From T1Sed10-49 sp046498405 (GTDB taxonomy: Bacteria > Actinomycetota > Nitriliruptoria > Euzebyales > Egibacteraceae), in NCBI GenBank assembly GCA_046498405.1, contig JAWOAS010000200.1:1-7441 (forward strand): a stretch of DNA of 7,441 nt, written 5' to 3'. Below the pieces are notes generated by a model. It made no database searches and was not told the origin of the DNA. It saw nothing but the letters and a program-made list of their open reading frames with translations. Within the stretch, counting starts at the first letter, position 1. Each line of letters starts with the position of its first letter. A program made the position numbers and the translations under genes. Of the stretch, positions 1 through 7,040 are shown one piece after another.

Positions 1-1083
1 CTCGCCGCGCACGTCAACCACAGCCTCGGCACGCTGGCCAACCTCCAGGCCGACCTCGAGCGGGCACGCGAGCTCCAGGTCCGCGAGCTCTCCCGCTGGC
101 GGGACCTCGCGCTCGACCGCTACGAGGCGATCGCGCTCTGCGACCTGTCCTCGACGCAGATCAAGCTCGGCGACGTCGGCGCCGCCCTCGACTCCCTCGA
201 CCTCGCGATGTCGCTGGCCGAGGAGGTCGGCCACCCCGTCGTGCGGGCGCGGGCGCGGCTCATGCGGGCCTACGCGGTGACCGCCGCCGGCGACGCCGGG
301 CACGCCGAGGCGCTGGCCCTGACCCACGAGGGCCTCGCCCTGCTCGGCGAGGTGCCCCAGGACGTCTGGGAGACCGGCGCGCTGCTGACCCTGCGCGCCT
401 ACGTGCGCTACGGCGCCGGCGACGCCGCGGACGGCCTCGAGGACGCCGACCGCGCCATCGCCGCGTGGGAGGCACGCGGCGAGCCCGAGCTCATCCCACG
501 GGCGCTCGCGACGCGCGGCCTGTGCCTGGCCACCCTCGGCCGCGCGAAGGAAGCGCTCGCGGCGACCGAGGAGGCCGTGCTCACCGTCCTCGAGCGCACC
601 GCCGAGGACGACCACGTCGCGATCTTCCACCACATCCACGGGATGGTCCTCGCCGAGTCCGGCTACCCCGACGACGCCCGCCGCTACGTCGCGCACGCCT
701 GGCGGCTGCTGCGCGACCTCCTCCTCGTCGTCGAGCCGGCGCGCCGGCCCGCGGTGCTGACCCGCGACCCCTCGACGCGCCTGCTCGTGCGCACGGTGCG
801 CGAGTGGGGCATCGCCGATCCCGACGAGACGCTGCGCCTCGACGCGCCGCCACCACCGGCGCCCCAGCCCGAGGAGCGCTCGACCCGGCGCACCCACACC
901 CCCGAGGGCGTGGCCCAGCGACGTGCCGAGCTCGCCGAGATCATGCGCCGCACGACCGCCGAGGGCCTCGCGCGCCCCAACGTCGCCGAGCTCGCCCGGC
1001 GCCTCGGCGTGAGCCAGCGCACCGTCAAGCGCGACCTCGCCGCGCTGCGCGACCGCGCCTCCGACGACGCCGCCCGCGGCTGA
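1..1083 (+). CDS. TPR-repeat protein with C-terminal helix-turn-helix, 5'-truncated
   Basis: The reading frame is open from the first base to the TGA at 1081-1083, giving 360 visible residues; the start lies upstream of the window. Residues ~1-240 are alternating amphipathic helices with the spacing and small-residue pattern of tetratricopeptide repeats (for example LGDVGAALDSLDLAMSLAEE and LGRAKEALAATEEAVL). A proline-rich linker follows (281-292, DAPPPPAPQPEE). At ~326-350 there is a helix-turn-helix, RPNVAELARRLGVSQRTVKR, continuing DLAALR, which resembles HTH_11/DeoR-type DNA-binding helices. Only ten residues follow it, so there is no wing domain. TPR arrays of this kind often form the C-terminal half of large actinobacterial ATPase or kinase-type regulators, but the N-terminal domain is not visible, so that is inference. 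It is probably a cytoplasmic transcription regulator or signalling scaffold. The 98-nt gap to the convergent next gene holds no further gene that I can support. Confidence 0.8.
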   Translation, partial: LAAHVNHSLGTLANLQADLERARELQVRELSRWRDLALDRYEAIALCDLSSTQIKLGDVGAALDSLDLAMSLAEEVGHPVVRARARLMRAYAVTAAGDAGHAEALALTHEGLALLGEVPQDVWETGALLTLRAYVRYGAGDAADGLEDADRAIAAWEARGEPELIPRALATRGLCLATLGRAKEALAATEEAVLTVLERTAEDDHVAIFHHIHGMVLAESGYPDDARRYVAHAWRLLRDLLLVVEPARRPAVLTRDPSTRLLVRTVREWGIADPDETLRLDAPPPPAPQPEERSTRRTHTPEGVAQRRAELAEIMRRTTAEGLARPNVAELARRLGVSQRTVKRDLAALRDRASDDAARG

Positions 1084-1181
1084 GCAGCCGGTCCGCCGAG
1101 CAGGCCGCGACCCGACATGGAGCTGGCCCGCCCAGCCGTCGGCCTCGTCCCGCGCGGCCTGCGCCCGACGGCGCGCCGCCG

Positions 1182-1670
1182 CTAGGGCACCCAGCCCAGC
1201 CAGTCCTCGAGCTCGTCGCCGACCGGCTCGTCGGCGAGCACCCGGTCGAGCCCGTCGACGTCGTCGGGCAGCGCGACGACGTCGAGCAGGCCGTCGTCGA
1301 CGGACAGGGTGACGAGCGCCGCGCGCGCCCAGCAGCCGTCCTCGTCGGGCAGCCAGGCCACCGCGCAGGCCTGCCCGTCGAGCTCGCCGGCGGTGAGCAC
1401 GACACCGGGATGGCGCTCCCAGACCTCGACGAGGAACGCGCCGAGCGCGGCTGCGCCGTCCCCGGCACCGTCGGCGCACTCGACGTCGGGCGCGGTCACC
1501 GCGAGCACCCCGTCGACGTCGCGGGCGTTGAAGGCGTCGACGAAGGCGTCGCGCAGCGACTCGGCGACGTGCTCGGCGCGGTCGTCGGCCCTTTGGGCGG
1601 GGTCGTCCTCCAGGGAGATGACGTCGTCGCGGACGATGGAGAGCTGGTCCTCGGCGGGCACCGTGACCAT
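1182..1670 (-). CDS. Small acidic NTF2/SnoaL-like domain protein
   Basis: This encodes 162 aa, starting at the ATG read from 1670 down and ending in TAG at 1182-1184. Residues ~39-65 (SLRDAFVDAFNARDVDGVLA, then VTAPDVEC) match the opening helix and strand pattern of SnoaL-like/NTF2-like proteins: a helix, the 'N-ARD-D' turn, then a hydrophobic stretch. Alternating strands follow (CAVAWLPDEDGCWARAALVT, then LSVDDGLLDVVAL). The protein is strongly acidic, with a 38-residue polar N-terminal extension. It has no signal peptide or membrane segment, so it is likely cytoplasmic. NTF2-like folds serve as small enzymes (isomerases, cyclases) or ligand-binding modules, and no catalytic residues can be assigned here. 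The start is supported by AGGAGG five bases upstream. It is divergent from metH and convergent with the upstream TPR gene. Function unknown. Confidence 0.72.
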   Translation of the reverse strand: MVTVPAEDQLSIVRDDVISLEDDPAQRADDRAEHVAESLRDAFVDAFNARDVDGVLAVTAPDVECADGAGDGAAALGAFLVEVWERHPGVVLTAGELDGQACAVAWLPDEDGCWARAALVTLSVDDGLLDVVALPDDVDGLDRVLADEPVGDELEDWLGWVP

Positions 1671-1675
1671 GGCGG

Positions 1676-1681
1676 CCTCCT
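1676..1681 (-). promoter_or_regulatory. Shine-Dalgarno of the NTF2-like gene
   Basis: On the minus strand the sequence reads GGGAGGAGGCCGCC and then ATG, so AGGAGG sits 5 nt upstream of the start at 1670. This strong match fixes the start codon. It contrasts with the divergent metH, which has no such site. Confidence 0.65.
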
Positions 1682-1761
1682 CCCTCGGGGGGCACCACCA
1701 GCATGACCGCTGGCGGAGGCGTTGGGAAGGGCCATGCGCGCGTGCGCGGGCACGGCGTGCC

Positions 1762-1767
1762 TACCAT
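1762..1767 (+). promoter_or_regulatory. Putative -10 box of a leaderless metH promoter
   Basis: TACCAT fits the TAnnnT -10 consensus. It ends 6 nt before the metH ATG, so a transcript starting 7 nt after the box would begin at the A of the start codon. That is the usual geometry of leaderless genes in Actinobacteria and Deinococcus. Consistent with this, no Shine-Dalgarno sequence lies at the correct distance. No convincing -35 box is visible at the standard spacing, and the 103-nt divergent gap shows no cobalamin riboswitch. Confidence 0.45.
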
Positions 1768-1773
1768 GGCCCC

Positions 1774-4700
1774 ATGAGCGGGTTCCTCGATGCCGTCAAC
1801 CGCCGCGTCGTCATCGTCGACGGCGCCATGGGCACCTCACTGCAGGCCGCGGAGCTCGCCCCGGCCGACTTCGGCGGGCTCGACGGCTGCAACGAGGTCC
1901 TCGCGCGCACGCGCCCCGACGTCGTCGCCGAGGTCCACCGCTCGTTCCTCGCCGTCGGCGTCGACGCCGTCGAGACCGACACCTTCGGCGGCGCGCCGTG
2001 GGTGCTCGACGAGTACGGCCTCGGCGCGGACACCGAGGCCCTGAGCGAGGCCGCCGCGCGGATCGCCCGGCGGGCCTGCGACGAGGTCGACCGCGCCGAG
2101 GGCCCCTGGGTGCTCGGCTCGATCGGCCCGGGCACGAAGTCGCCGACGCTGTCGCTGGGCAAGCACCGCCCCGGCGAGGACCCACCGGCCGACTGGATCG
2201 ACACCCCGACGATGGTCGCCGGCTACGCCCGCCAGGCGCGCGGCCTGCTCGCCGGCGGCTCGGACGCCCTCATCGTCGAGACGGTCTTCGACCTCCTGCA
2301 GGCCAAGGCCGCGATCGCCGGCTGCCACGACGCGATGGCCGCCGAGGGCCGACGCGTGCCGATGCTCGTGTCGGTGACGATCGAGGCGCAGATCCACACG
2401 ATGCTGCTCGGCAGCGAGATCGGCGCGGCGCTGGCCGCGCTCGACCCTCTCGACGTCGACGTCATCGGCCTGAACTGCGCGACCGGCCCGGAGGACATGC
2501 GCGAGCAGGTGCGCTACCTCTCCCAGCACTCGCGCAAGCCGATCAGCGTCATCCCCAACGCCGGGATCCCCCACCTCGAGGACGGCGAGACCGTCTACCC
2601 CCTCGACCCCGCGGGCCTGGCCGCCGCCCACGTCGAGTTCGTCGGCGACCTCGGCGTCGGCATCGTCGGCGGCTGCTGCGGCACGACGCCGGCCCACCTC
2701 GCCGCGGTCGTCGAGGCCGTCGCGGGGCAGGTGCCCGCGGCCCGCGAGCCCACGCACGAGCCGAGCCTCGCGTCGCTCTACGCGCCCTCGGCGATCCGAC
2801 AGGACAACACCTTCCACATCGTCGGCGAGCGCATGAACGCCAACGGCTCGAGGCGCTTCCGCGAGCACCTCCTCGCCGGCGACTGGGACGCCGTCGTCCA
2901 GCTCGCGCGCGAGCAGGTGCGCGAGGGCGCGCACTCCCTCGACCTCTGCGTCGACTACGTCGGTCGCGACGGGGTCCCCGACGTCGTCGAGGCCGTCGAG
3001 CGACTCGCGACGCAGTCGACGCTGCCGCTCGTCGTCGACTCGACCGAGCCCGACGTCGTCGAGGCCGCGCTCTCGCGCCTCGGCGGCCGGGCGATGATCA
3101 ACTCCGTCAACCTCGAGGACGGCCGGGTCAAGGCCGACCGGCTCCTGCCGATGGCCCGACGCTGGGGCGCCGCCGTCGTCGCCCTCGCGATCGACGAGAG
3201 CGGGCAGGCCCGCACCGCCGACTGGAAGGTCGAGGTCTGCCGCCGGGTCGCCGAGCTCGCCATCGACGAGCACGGCCTCGAGGCCGGCGACCTCGTCTTC
3301 GACACGTTGACGTTCCCGCTGGGCTCGGGCCAGGAGGACCTGCGCGGCGACGCGATGGCCACCCTCGAGGCCATCGAGCGCGTCAAGGCCGAGATCCCCG
3401 GCAGCCACACGATCCTCGGCGTGTCCAACATCTCCTTCGGCCTCTCCCCAGCGGCGCGCCAGGCGCTGAACTCGGTCTTCCTCGCCGAGGCGCACGCCCG
3501 CGGGCTCGACGCGGCGATCGTCCACGCCGGGCGGATCCTGCCGCTGCACCGCATCGACGACGAGGTCGCCGAGATCTGCCGCGACCTCATCTACGACCGT
3601 CGGCGGCAGGGCTACGACCCGCTGCACGAGCTCATGGCGCGCTTCGAGGGCTACGAGGCCACCGGCGCCTCGGCCGAGGAGCTCGCGGCGCTGCCGGTCG
3701 CCGAGCGCCTCGAGCGCCGCATCGTCGACGGCGACCCCGACGGGCTCGGCGCCGACCTCGATGCCGCCCTCGCCGAGGGCTACGCGCCCCTCGAGATCAT
3801 CAACACCCAGCTCCTCGCGGGGATGAAGACCGTCGGCGACCTCTTCGGCGCGGGGCAGATGCAGCTGCCGTTCGTCCTGCAGTCCGCCGAGTGCATGAAG
3901 GCGGCCGTGGCCCACCTCGAGCCGCACCTCGAGGCGACCGACGACCGTGGCAAGGCCCGGATCCTCCTCGCGACGGTGCGCGGCGACGTCCACGACATCG
4001 GCAAGAACCTCGTCGACATCATCCTGTCGAACAACGGCTACGACGTCCGCAACCTCGGCATCAAGCAGCCGATCGACGCGATCGTCGAGGCCGCCGAGGA
4101 GTTCAAGGCCGACGCGATCGGGCTGTCGGGGCTGCTCGTGAAGTCGACGGTCGTGATGCGCGACGACCTCGACGAGCTGTCCCGCCGCGGCCTCGACGGC
4201 TGGCCGGTGCTCCTCGGCGGCGCGGCGCTGACCCGCAGCTACGTCGAGTGGGACCTGCGGCAGCGCTACGCCGGTCCGCTGTTCTACTGCCGCGACGCCT
4301 TCGCCGGGCTCGAGGTCATGGACGCCGTGGCCGAGCACAAGGAGCGCCACGGCGCGGCGTTGCGCGAAGGCTGGCCCGAGGATTGGGGCCGCGAGCCCGT
4401 CCCGCCGCGGGTGGCCTCCGGCGGGGGCCCCCGCCGCGGTGACACCACCGAGGTCGCCCGCTCGGAGGTCGCCCGCGACGTCGACGTGCCCGAGCCGCCC
4501 TTCTGGGGCAGCCGGGTCGTCCGGGGCCTCGCGCTCGACGACCTCGCGGGCTACCTCAACAAGGTCGCGCTCTTCCGCAACCAGTGGGGTTTCAACCGCG
4601 ACGGCACCGAGGAGGCCGAGGCGGCGCTGCGCGAGACGATGGCGCTGGCCCGCGCCGAGCAGCTGCTCGTGCCTGCGGTCGCCTACGGCTACTTCGCCTG

Positions 4701-5253
4701 CGCCTCCCACGGCAACGACCTCCTCGTCTACGCCGAGCCCGACGCCGCCGAGCCCGCGGCGCGCTTCCGCTTCCCGCGGCAGTCGAGCGGCCGCCGGCTC
4801 TGCATCGCCGACTTCTTCCGTGACCTCGACAGCGGTCAGCGCGACGTCGTCGCCCTGCACTGCGTGACGATGGGCCCACGGGTCTCCGCGCGCGCCGCCG
4901 AGCTGTTCGCCGCCGACCGCTACCGCGAGTACCTCTACCTCCACGGGCTCGGCGTCGAGATGGCCGAGGCGCTGGCCGAGCGCTGGCACCAGCGCGTGCG
5001 CGTCGAGCTCGGCATCGACGGCGACGACGCCGAGACCGTCGAGGGGCTCTTCCGCCAGGGCTACCGCGGCAGCCGCTACTCCTTCGGCTACGCCGCCTGC
5101 CCCGACCTCGAGCAGCGCGGCCCGCTGCTCGACCTCGTCGGCGCCGAGCGCATCGGCGTCATGCTCTCCGAGGAGCTCCAGCTCGTGCCCGAGCAGTCGA
5201 CCGACGCGCTCATCGTCCACCACCCCGAGGCGAAGTACTTCAACGCCAAGTGA
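1774..5253 (+). CDS. metH: Cobalamin-dependent methionine synthase (5-methyltetrahydrofolate--homocysteine methyltransferase)
   Basis: This encodes 1159 aa, close to E. coli MetH (1227 aa) and to mycobacterial MetH. It transfers a methyl group from 5-methyltetrahydrofolate via cob(I)alamin to homocysteine, making methionine and tetrahydrofolate in the cytoplasm. Domains: homocysteine-binding ~1-330, with DGAMGT (16-21) and zinc ligands Cys235 (GLNCATG), Cys301 and Cys302 (GGCCGTT); pterin-binding ~348-620, with VGERMNANGS (350-359), DLCVDY (390-395) and INSVNLEDG (442-450); cap ~640-720; B12-binding ~725-865, with DVHDIG (738-743, His740 the expected lower cobalt ligand), SGLL (785-788) and GGAALTR (815-821); AdoMet reactivation domain ~905-1159, with RGSRYSFGYAACPD (1098-1111). 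All key residues are present. A proline/glycine-rich linker of ~40 residues joins the last two domains and is shorter than in mycobacteria. The start aligns with the family N-terminus. Upstream in-frame sequence is open but antisense to another gene, so it is not used. Confidence 0.97.
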   Translation: MSGFLDAVNRRVVIVDGAMGTSLQAAELAPADFGGLDGCNEVLARTRPDVVAEVHRSFLAVGVDAVETDTFGGAPWVLDEYGLGADTEALSEAAARIARRACDEVDRAEGPWVLGSIGPGTKSPTLSLGKHRPGEDPPADWIDTPTMVAGYARQARGLLAGGSDALIVETVFDLLQAKAAIAGCHDAMAAEGRRVPMLVSVTIEAQIHTMLLGSEIGAALAALDPLDVDVIGLNCATGPEDMREQVRYLSQHSRKPISVIPNAGIPHLEDGETVYPLDPAGLAAAHVEFVGDLGVGIVGGCCGTTPAHLAAVVEAVAGQVPAAREPTHEPSLASLYAPSAIRQDNTFHIVGERMNANGSRRFREHLLAGDWDAVVQLAREQVREGAHSLDLCVDYVGRDGVPDVVEAVERLATQSTLPLVVDSTEPDVVEAALSRLGGRAMINSVNLEDGRVKADRLLPMARRWGAAVVALAIDESGQARTADWKVEVCRRVAELAIDEHGLEAGDLVFDTLTFPLGSGQEDLRGDAMATLEAIERVKAEIPGSHTILGVSNISFGLSPAARQALNSVFLAEAHARGLDAAIVHAGRILPLHRIDDEVAEICRDLIYDRRRQGYDPLHELMARFEGYEATGASAEELAALPVAERLERRIVDGDPDGLGADLDAALAEGYAPLEIINTQLLAGMKTVGDLFGAGQMQLPFVLQSAECMKAAVAHLEPHLEATDDRGKARILLATVRGDVHDIGKNLVDIILSNNGYDVRNLGIKQPIDAIVEAAEEFKADAIGLSGLLVKSTVVMRDDLDELSRRGLDGWPVLLGGAALTRSYVEWDLRQRYAGPLFYCRDAFAGLEVMDAVAEHKERHGAALREGWPEDWGREPVPPRVASGGGPRRGDTTEVARSEVARDVDVPEPPFWGSRVVRGLALDDLAGYLNKVALFRNQWGFNRDGTEEAEAALRETMALARAEQLLVPAVAYGYFACASHGNDLLVYAEPDAAEPAARFRFPRQSSGRRLCIADFFRDLDSGQRDVVALHCVTMGPRVSARAAELFAADRYREYLYLHGLGVEMAEALAERWHQRVRVELGIDGDDAETVEGLFRQGYRGSRYSFGYAACPDLEQRGPLLDLVGAERIGVMLSEELQLVPEQSTDALIVHHPEAKYFNAK
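4419..4436. repeat. 18-nt perfect palindrome inside the metH linker
   Basis: CGGCGGGGGCCCCCGCCG is its own reverse complement. It lies in the codons of the flexible Pro/Gly/Arg linker between the B12 and activation domains, where protein constraint is weak. The string CCCGCCGCGG occurs twice nearby (4401-4410 and 4430-4439). Probably a chance or slippage product of very high GC. Confidence 0.6.
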
Positions 5254-5273
5254 GGGCCTGAGCCGCCCCTACG

Positions 5274-5286
5274 TGCGCTAGGCGCA
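5274..5286 (+). terminator. Possible weak hairpin terminator after metH
   Basis: TGCGC-TAG-GCGCA forms a 5-bp stem with a 3-nt loop, 21 nt after the metH stop. No T-tract follows, so it is not a classical intrinsic terminator. High-GC genomes often lack the tract, but a stem this short also arises easily by chance. Confidence 0.2.
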
Positions 5287-5318
5287 TACGCGCGGCCCCG
5301 TGCGCGGCCTCTCCCCCG

Positions 5319-5373
5319 CCGAGTGGCGGATCCGCGCGCTGCCAGCGACGCCAGCCGCCACTCGAGGCCGCGC
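5319..5373. repeat. 55-bp intergenic hairpin repeat, copy 1
   Basis: This is identical base for base to the copy at 5411-5465; the two starts are 92 bp apart. Within it CGAGTGGCGG (5320-5329) and CCGCCACTCG (5355-5364) are perfect reverse complements, giving a 10-bp stem around a 25-nt loop. The loop contains a short direct repeat, GCCAGC-GAC-GCCAGC, and a GGATCC sits at the left stem-loop boundary. It may be a REP-like palindromic element, a miniature inverted-repeat element or a transcription-end structure. Confidence 0.9.
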
Positions 5374-5410
5374 CCACGGCCCCGACCCGCCCGTGGCTCG
5401 GCCATCCCGA

Positions 5411-5465
5411 CCGAGTGGCGGATCCGCGCGCTGCCAGCGACGCCAGCCGCCACTCGAGGCCGCGC
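5411..5465. repeat. 55-bp intergenic hairpin repeat, copy 2
   Basis: Perfect second copy of the repeat at 5319-5373, in direct orientation, separated from it by 37 nt of unrelated sequence. The spacer has its own short inverted repeat: CCACGG at 5374-5379 and CCGTGG at 5391-5396. The same 10-bp inverted arms are present. Perfect identity across the loop as well as the stem points to recent duplication or strong conservation. Confidence 0.9.
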
Positions 5466-5473
5466 GACGAAAC

Positions 5474-5491
5474 ACGAGGGCACAGCCTCGT
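5474..5491. repeat. Short inverted repeat upstream of the 61-aa gene
   Basis: ACGAGG and CCTCGT form a 6-bp perfect stem around GCACAG. On the minus strand the stem is followed by GTTTCG, a weak T-rich tail, so it could end leftward transcription. On the plus strand it lies 70 nt before the small gene and could be an operator. Neither role is established. Confidence 0.35.
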
Positions 5492-5547
5492 TACCCGACG
5501 TTGACCTCCCGGAGGCAGGGTCGACGGAAACGACGACCCACACCGTG

Positions 5548-5555
5548 GGAGGTGA
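5548..5555 (+). promoter_or_regulatory. Shine-Dalgarno of the 61-aa gene
   Basis: GGAGGTGA complements the 3' end of 16S rRNA over eight bases and ends 5 nt before the ATG at 5561. This near-perfect site is the main reason to believe that the short gene is real. An in-frame GTG at 5552 overlaps the site and is a less likely start. Confidence 0.65.
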
Positions 5556-5560
5556 GTGGG

Positions 5561-5746
5561 ATGAGCCACGAGGACCACTGGCTCGACGAGATCGACGCGG
5601 TGACCGGGCAGCTGGCGTGGAGCGCCGGGCACCCGCACATCGCACGACCGGAGACCGTGAGCCTGCTCCACGACCGCCTCGAGGTCGCCCAGGCGGAGCT
5701 CGCGAGGCTCCAGCGCCCCGACGGCATCGACCTCGACGCCGCGTGA
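5561..5746 (+). CDS. Hypothetical 61-aa helical protein
   Basis: A short protein beginning MSHEDHWLDEIDAVTGQLAW, with stop TGA at 5744-5746. I do not recognise a family. Residues 1-20 form an acidic amphipathic helix. A short HPHIARPE turn (24-31) follows, and residues 31-51 (ETVSLLHDRLEVAQAELARL, then Q) form a second amphipathic helix with hydrophobic spacing like a coiled coil, so a helical hairpin or dimer is plausible. There are no cysteines, signal peptide or membrane segment. Composition and third-position GC match the high-GC neighbours. The strong Shine-Dalgarno supports translation. It is convergent with the transporter gene, with 16 nt between the stop codons. Function unknown. Confidence 0.6.
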   Translation: MSHEDHWLDEIDAVTGQLAWSAGHPHIARPETVSLLHDRLEVAQAELARLQRPDGIDLDAA

Positions 5747-5765
5747 GGTCCCGGCGGCGGCCTCA
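5744..5765. terminator. Hairpin spanning both convergent stop codons
   Basis: TGAGG (5744-5748) pairs with CCTCA (5761-5765), so the stem includes the TGA of the small plus-strand gene and the TGA of the minus-strand transporter gene. The 12-nt loop is GC-rich and no T-tract follows on either strand. It could act as a shared bidirectional terminator, but with only five base pairs this is tentative. Confidence 0.25.
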
Positions 5766-7040
5766 GGCGAGCAGTTGGAGCGCCCCGGAGGCCGCCAGCC
5801 ACGCCCCGCCGGCGAGCACGAGCGCGCCGGCGAGCGCGGGGACCGCCGAGGCCAGGCGCCCGAGGGCCGGCGTCGCGCTCGCGTCGAGCGCCGCCCGGCC
5901 GCGCGCCGCGGCGAGCCCGACGAGCGCGACCGTCGCCGCCAGCCCCGAGGCGAAGCCCGCGACGAGCGCGAGGCCGAGGCCGGGCCGGCCGGCCAGCCAC
6001 GTCGTCGCGAGCACGAGCAGCGCCGAGGGTGACGGCAGGAGGCCGCCGGCCGCCCCCACCGTCGCGATGCCGCGCCACGACAGCGGCGTGTCGTGGGCTC
6101 CCGCGTGACGGTGCCCGCGCCTGGGCTCGCGACCGGCCTCTGGCGCGGTCCCGCCCCCGGCTCCGTGCCCGGTCCCGTGCCCGTCCCGTGACGACCCCCC
6201 ACCGCCGGCCGCGCCGAGACCGTGGCGCCGGCGCCGCAGCATCCCCGCGCCGACGGCGAGCAGGAGCGCGCCCGCCGCGAGAGTGAGCAGGCCGCCGGCC
6301 GCAGCCCCGAGGTGCGGGGACCAGGGCAGCGCGACGAGCGTGGCCGCGAGCGCGAGCGTCGTCGCGACGTGCATCGAGGCGACGACGGCGCCGAGGGCAA
6401 GCGCGTGGCGCGGGCCTGCCCCGCCCCCGGCGACGTAGGCGCCGGCGGCGACCTTCGCGTGTCCGGGGGCCAGGGCGTGGGCCGCGCCGACGGCGACCGC
6501 AGCCCCGACCGCCACGAGGAGGGCAGGGCCATCGGCGTCGACGTCGGCGAGGTCGACGAGCCGGTCCTCGACCCACGAGCCCCCGGGTGTCGACCATGCC
6601 GCGAGCGCCTCGAGACCGCTGCGGGCCTGCCCCTCGGCGAGGTCGATCGCGTGGCCGGGCGCGGCGGCGGTGAAGACCGCGACGACCTCGGGGGTGTCCC
6701 CGCCGACGAGGCCGACGGTGCGGTAGCCCGGCTCGAGGTCGTGCAGCAGCGCGATCTCGACGTCGACGACGGTGACCGGCTCCGGGCAGTCGAAGGTCGC
6801 GCGCACGCCGTCGTCGAAGGCGTCGTCGGCGACCTCGGTGCGCTGGAGGCAGGCCCGGCCGTCCTGGCGCACCGCGAGGCCGGCCTCGAAGGCCCCGGCC
6901 AGCCGCGGGTCGCCGCTGATGGCACCGCGCTCGGCACCGTCGAGGGGGTCGGGGCCGACCGCCCAACGGAAGGCCTCGCTCGTGCCCTCGTCGACGATGC
7001 CGAGGTCCTCGGCGAGCGCGGCGACGTCGTCGGCGGGGGA
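5763..7040 (-). CDS. NicO/RcnA-like nickel/cobalt transporter, N-terminus lost at junction
   Basis: About 425 residues are visible, ending in TGA at 5763-5765; the frame runs open to the composition break near 7040, so start and signal peptide are missing. The first ~165 residues look like a soluble extracytoplasmic domain. About six hydrophobic segments follow. The first holds AHALAPGHAK (6451-6480), matching the HGMEPGHSK-type metal motif of RcnA and other NicO proteins; the second holds ASMHVATTLAL. A His/Gly-rich loop (~6090-6200, five histidines) divides the membrane part, as in RcnA. The fourth segment begins GGLLPSPSALLVL, matching the family GGLxPCPxA motif but with Ser for Cys. The family moves Ni2+ or Co2+ across the cytoplasmic membrane; import versus export cannot be decided here. 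An internal GTG at 6872 is not the true start, because coding sequence continues upstream. No operon partner is visible. Confidence 0.82.
   Translation of the reverse strand, partial: SPADDVAALAEDLGIVDEGTSEAFRWAVGPDPLDGAERGAISGDPRLAGAFEAGLAVRQDGRACLQRTEVADDAFDDGVRATFDCPEPVTVVDVEIALLHDLEPGYRTVGLVGGDTPEVVAVFTAAAPGHAIDLAEGQARSGLEALAAWSTPGGSWVEDRLVDLADVDADGPALLVAVGAAVAVGAAHALAPGHAKVAAGAYVAGGGAGPRHALALGAVVASMHVATTLALAATLVALPWSPHLGAAAGGLLTLAAGALLLAVGAGMLRRRRHGLGAAGGGGSSRDGHGTGHGAGGGTAPEAGREPRRGHRHAGAHDTPLSWRGIATVGAAGGLLPSPSALLVLATTWLAGRPGLGLALVAGFASGLAATVALVGLAAARGRAALDASATPALGRLASAVPALAGALVLAGGAWLAASGALQLLA

Larger units (their letters stand above)
5254..5560. other. 307-nt intergenic region downstream of metH
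   Basis: No gene is supportable here. Open frames across it exist on both strands but are repetitive, arginine-rich translations of GC-rich repeats. In order it contains a small hairpin just after metH (5274-5286), two copies of a 55-bp repeat (5319-5373 and 5411-5465), a 6-bp-stem inverted repeat (5474-5491), and a TTGACC (5501-5506) resembling a -35 box. That box has no matching -10 box, so I do not call a promoter for the downstream small gene. Confidence 0.6.

Noticed and set aside
1309..1773. In-frame upstream extension of metH (155 codons)
   Set aside because: It runs antisense through the NTF2-like gene, is Ser/Thr/Ala-rich low complexity, and family N-termini align with the ATG at 1774.
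1671..1773. Cobalamin riboswitch upstream of metH
   Set aside because: The gap is only 103 nt and shows no B12-box-like sequence; the start appears leaderless, leaving no room for a leader RNA.
1837..5223. Very long minus-strand open frame (1128 codons) opposite metH
   Set aside because: It mirrors metH codons almost exactly. In very GC-rich genes the antisense frame lacks stops, and its translation is a low-complexity Val/Ala/Asp/Glu/Arg string with no recognisable domain.
5501..5506. TTGACC as a -35 box for the 61-aa gene
   Set aside because: No TAnnnT-like -10 box lies 15-19 nt downstream, so a promoter is not supported.
5088..5645. Minus-strand frame with repeated LEWRLASLAARGSATR-like peptide
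   Set aside because: The peptide repeat is only a translation of the 55-bp DNA repeat. The frame also runs into metH antisense and has no supporting start signal.
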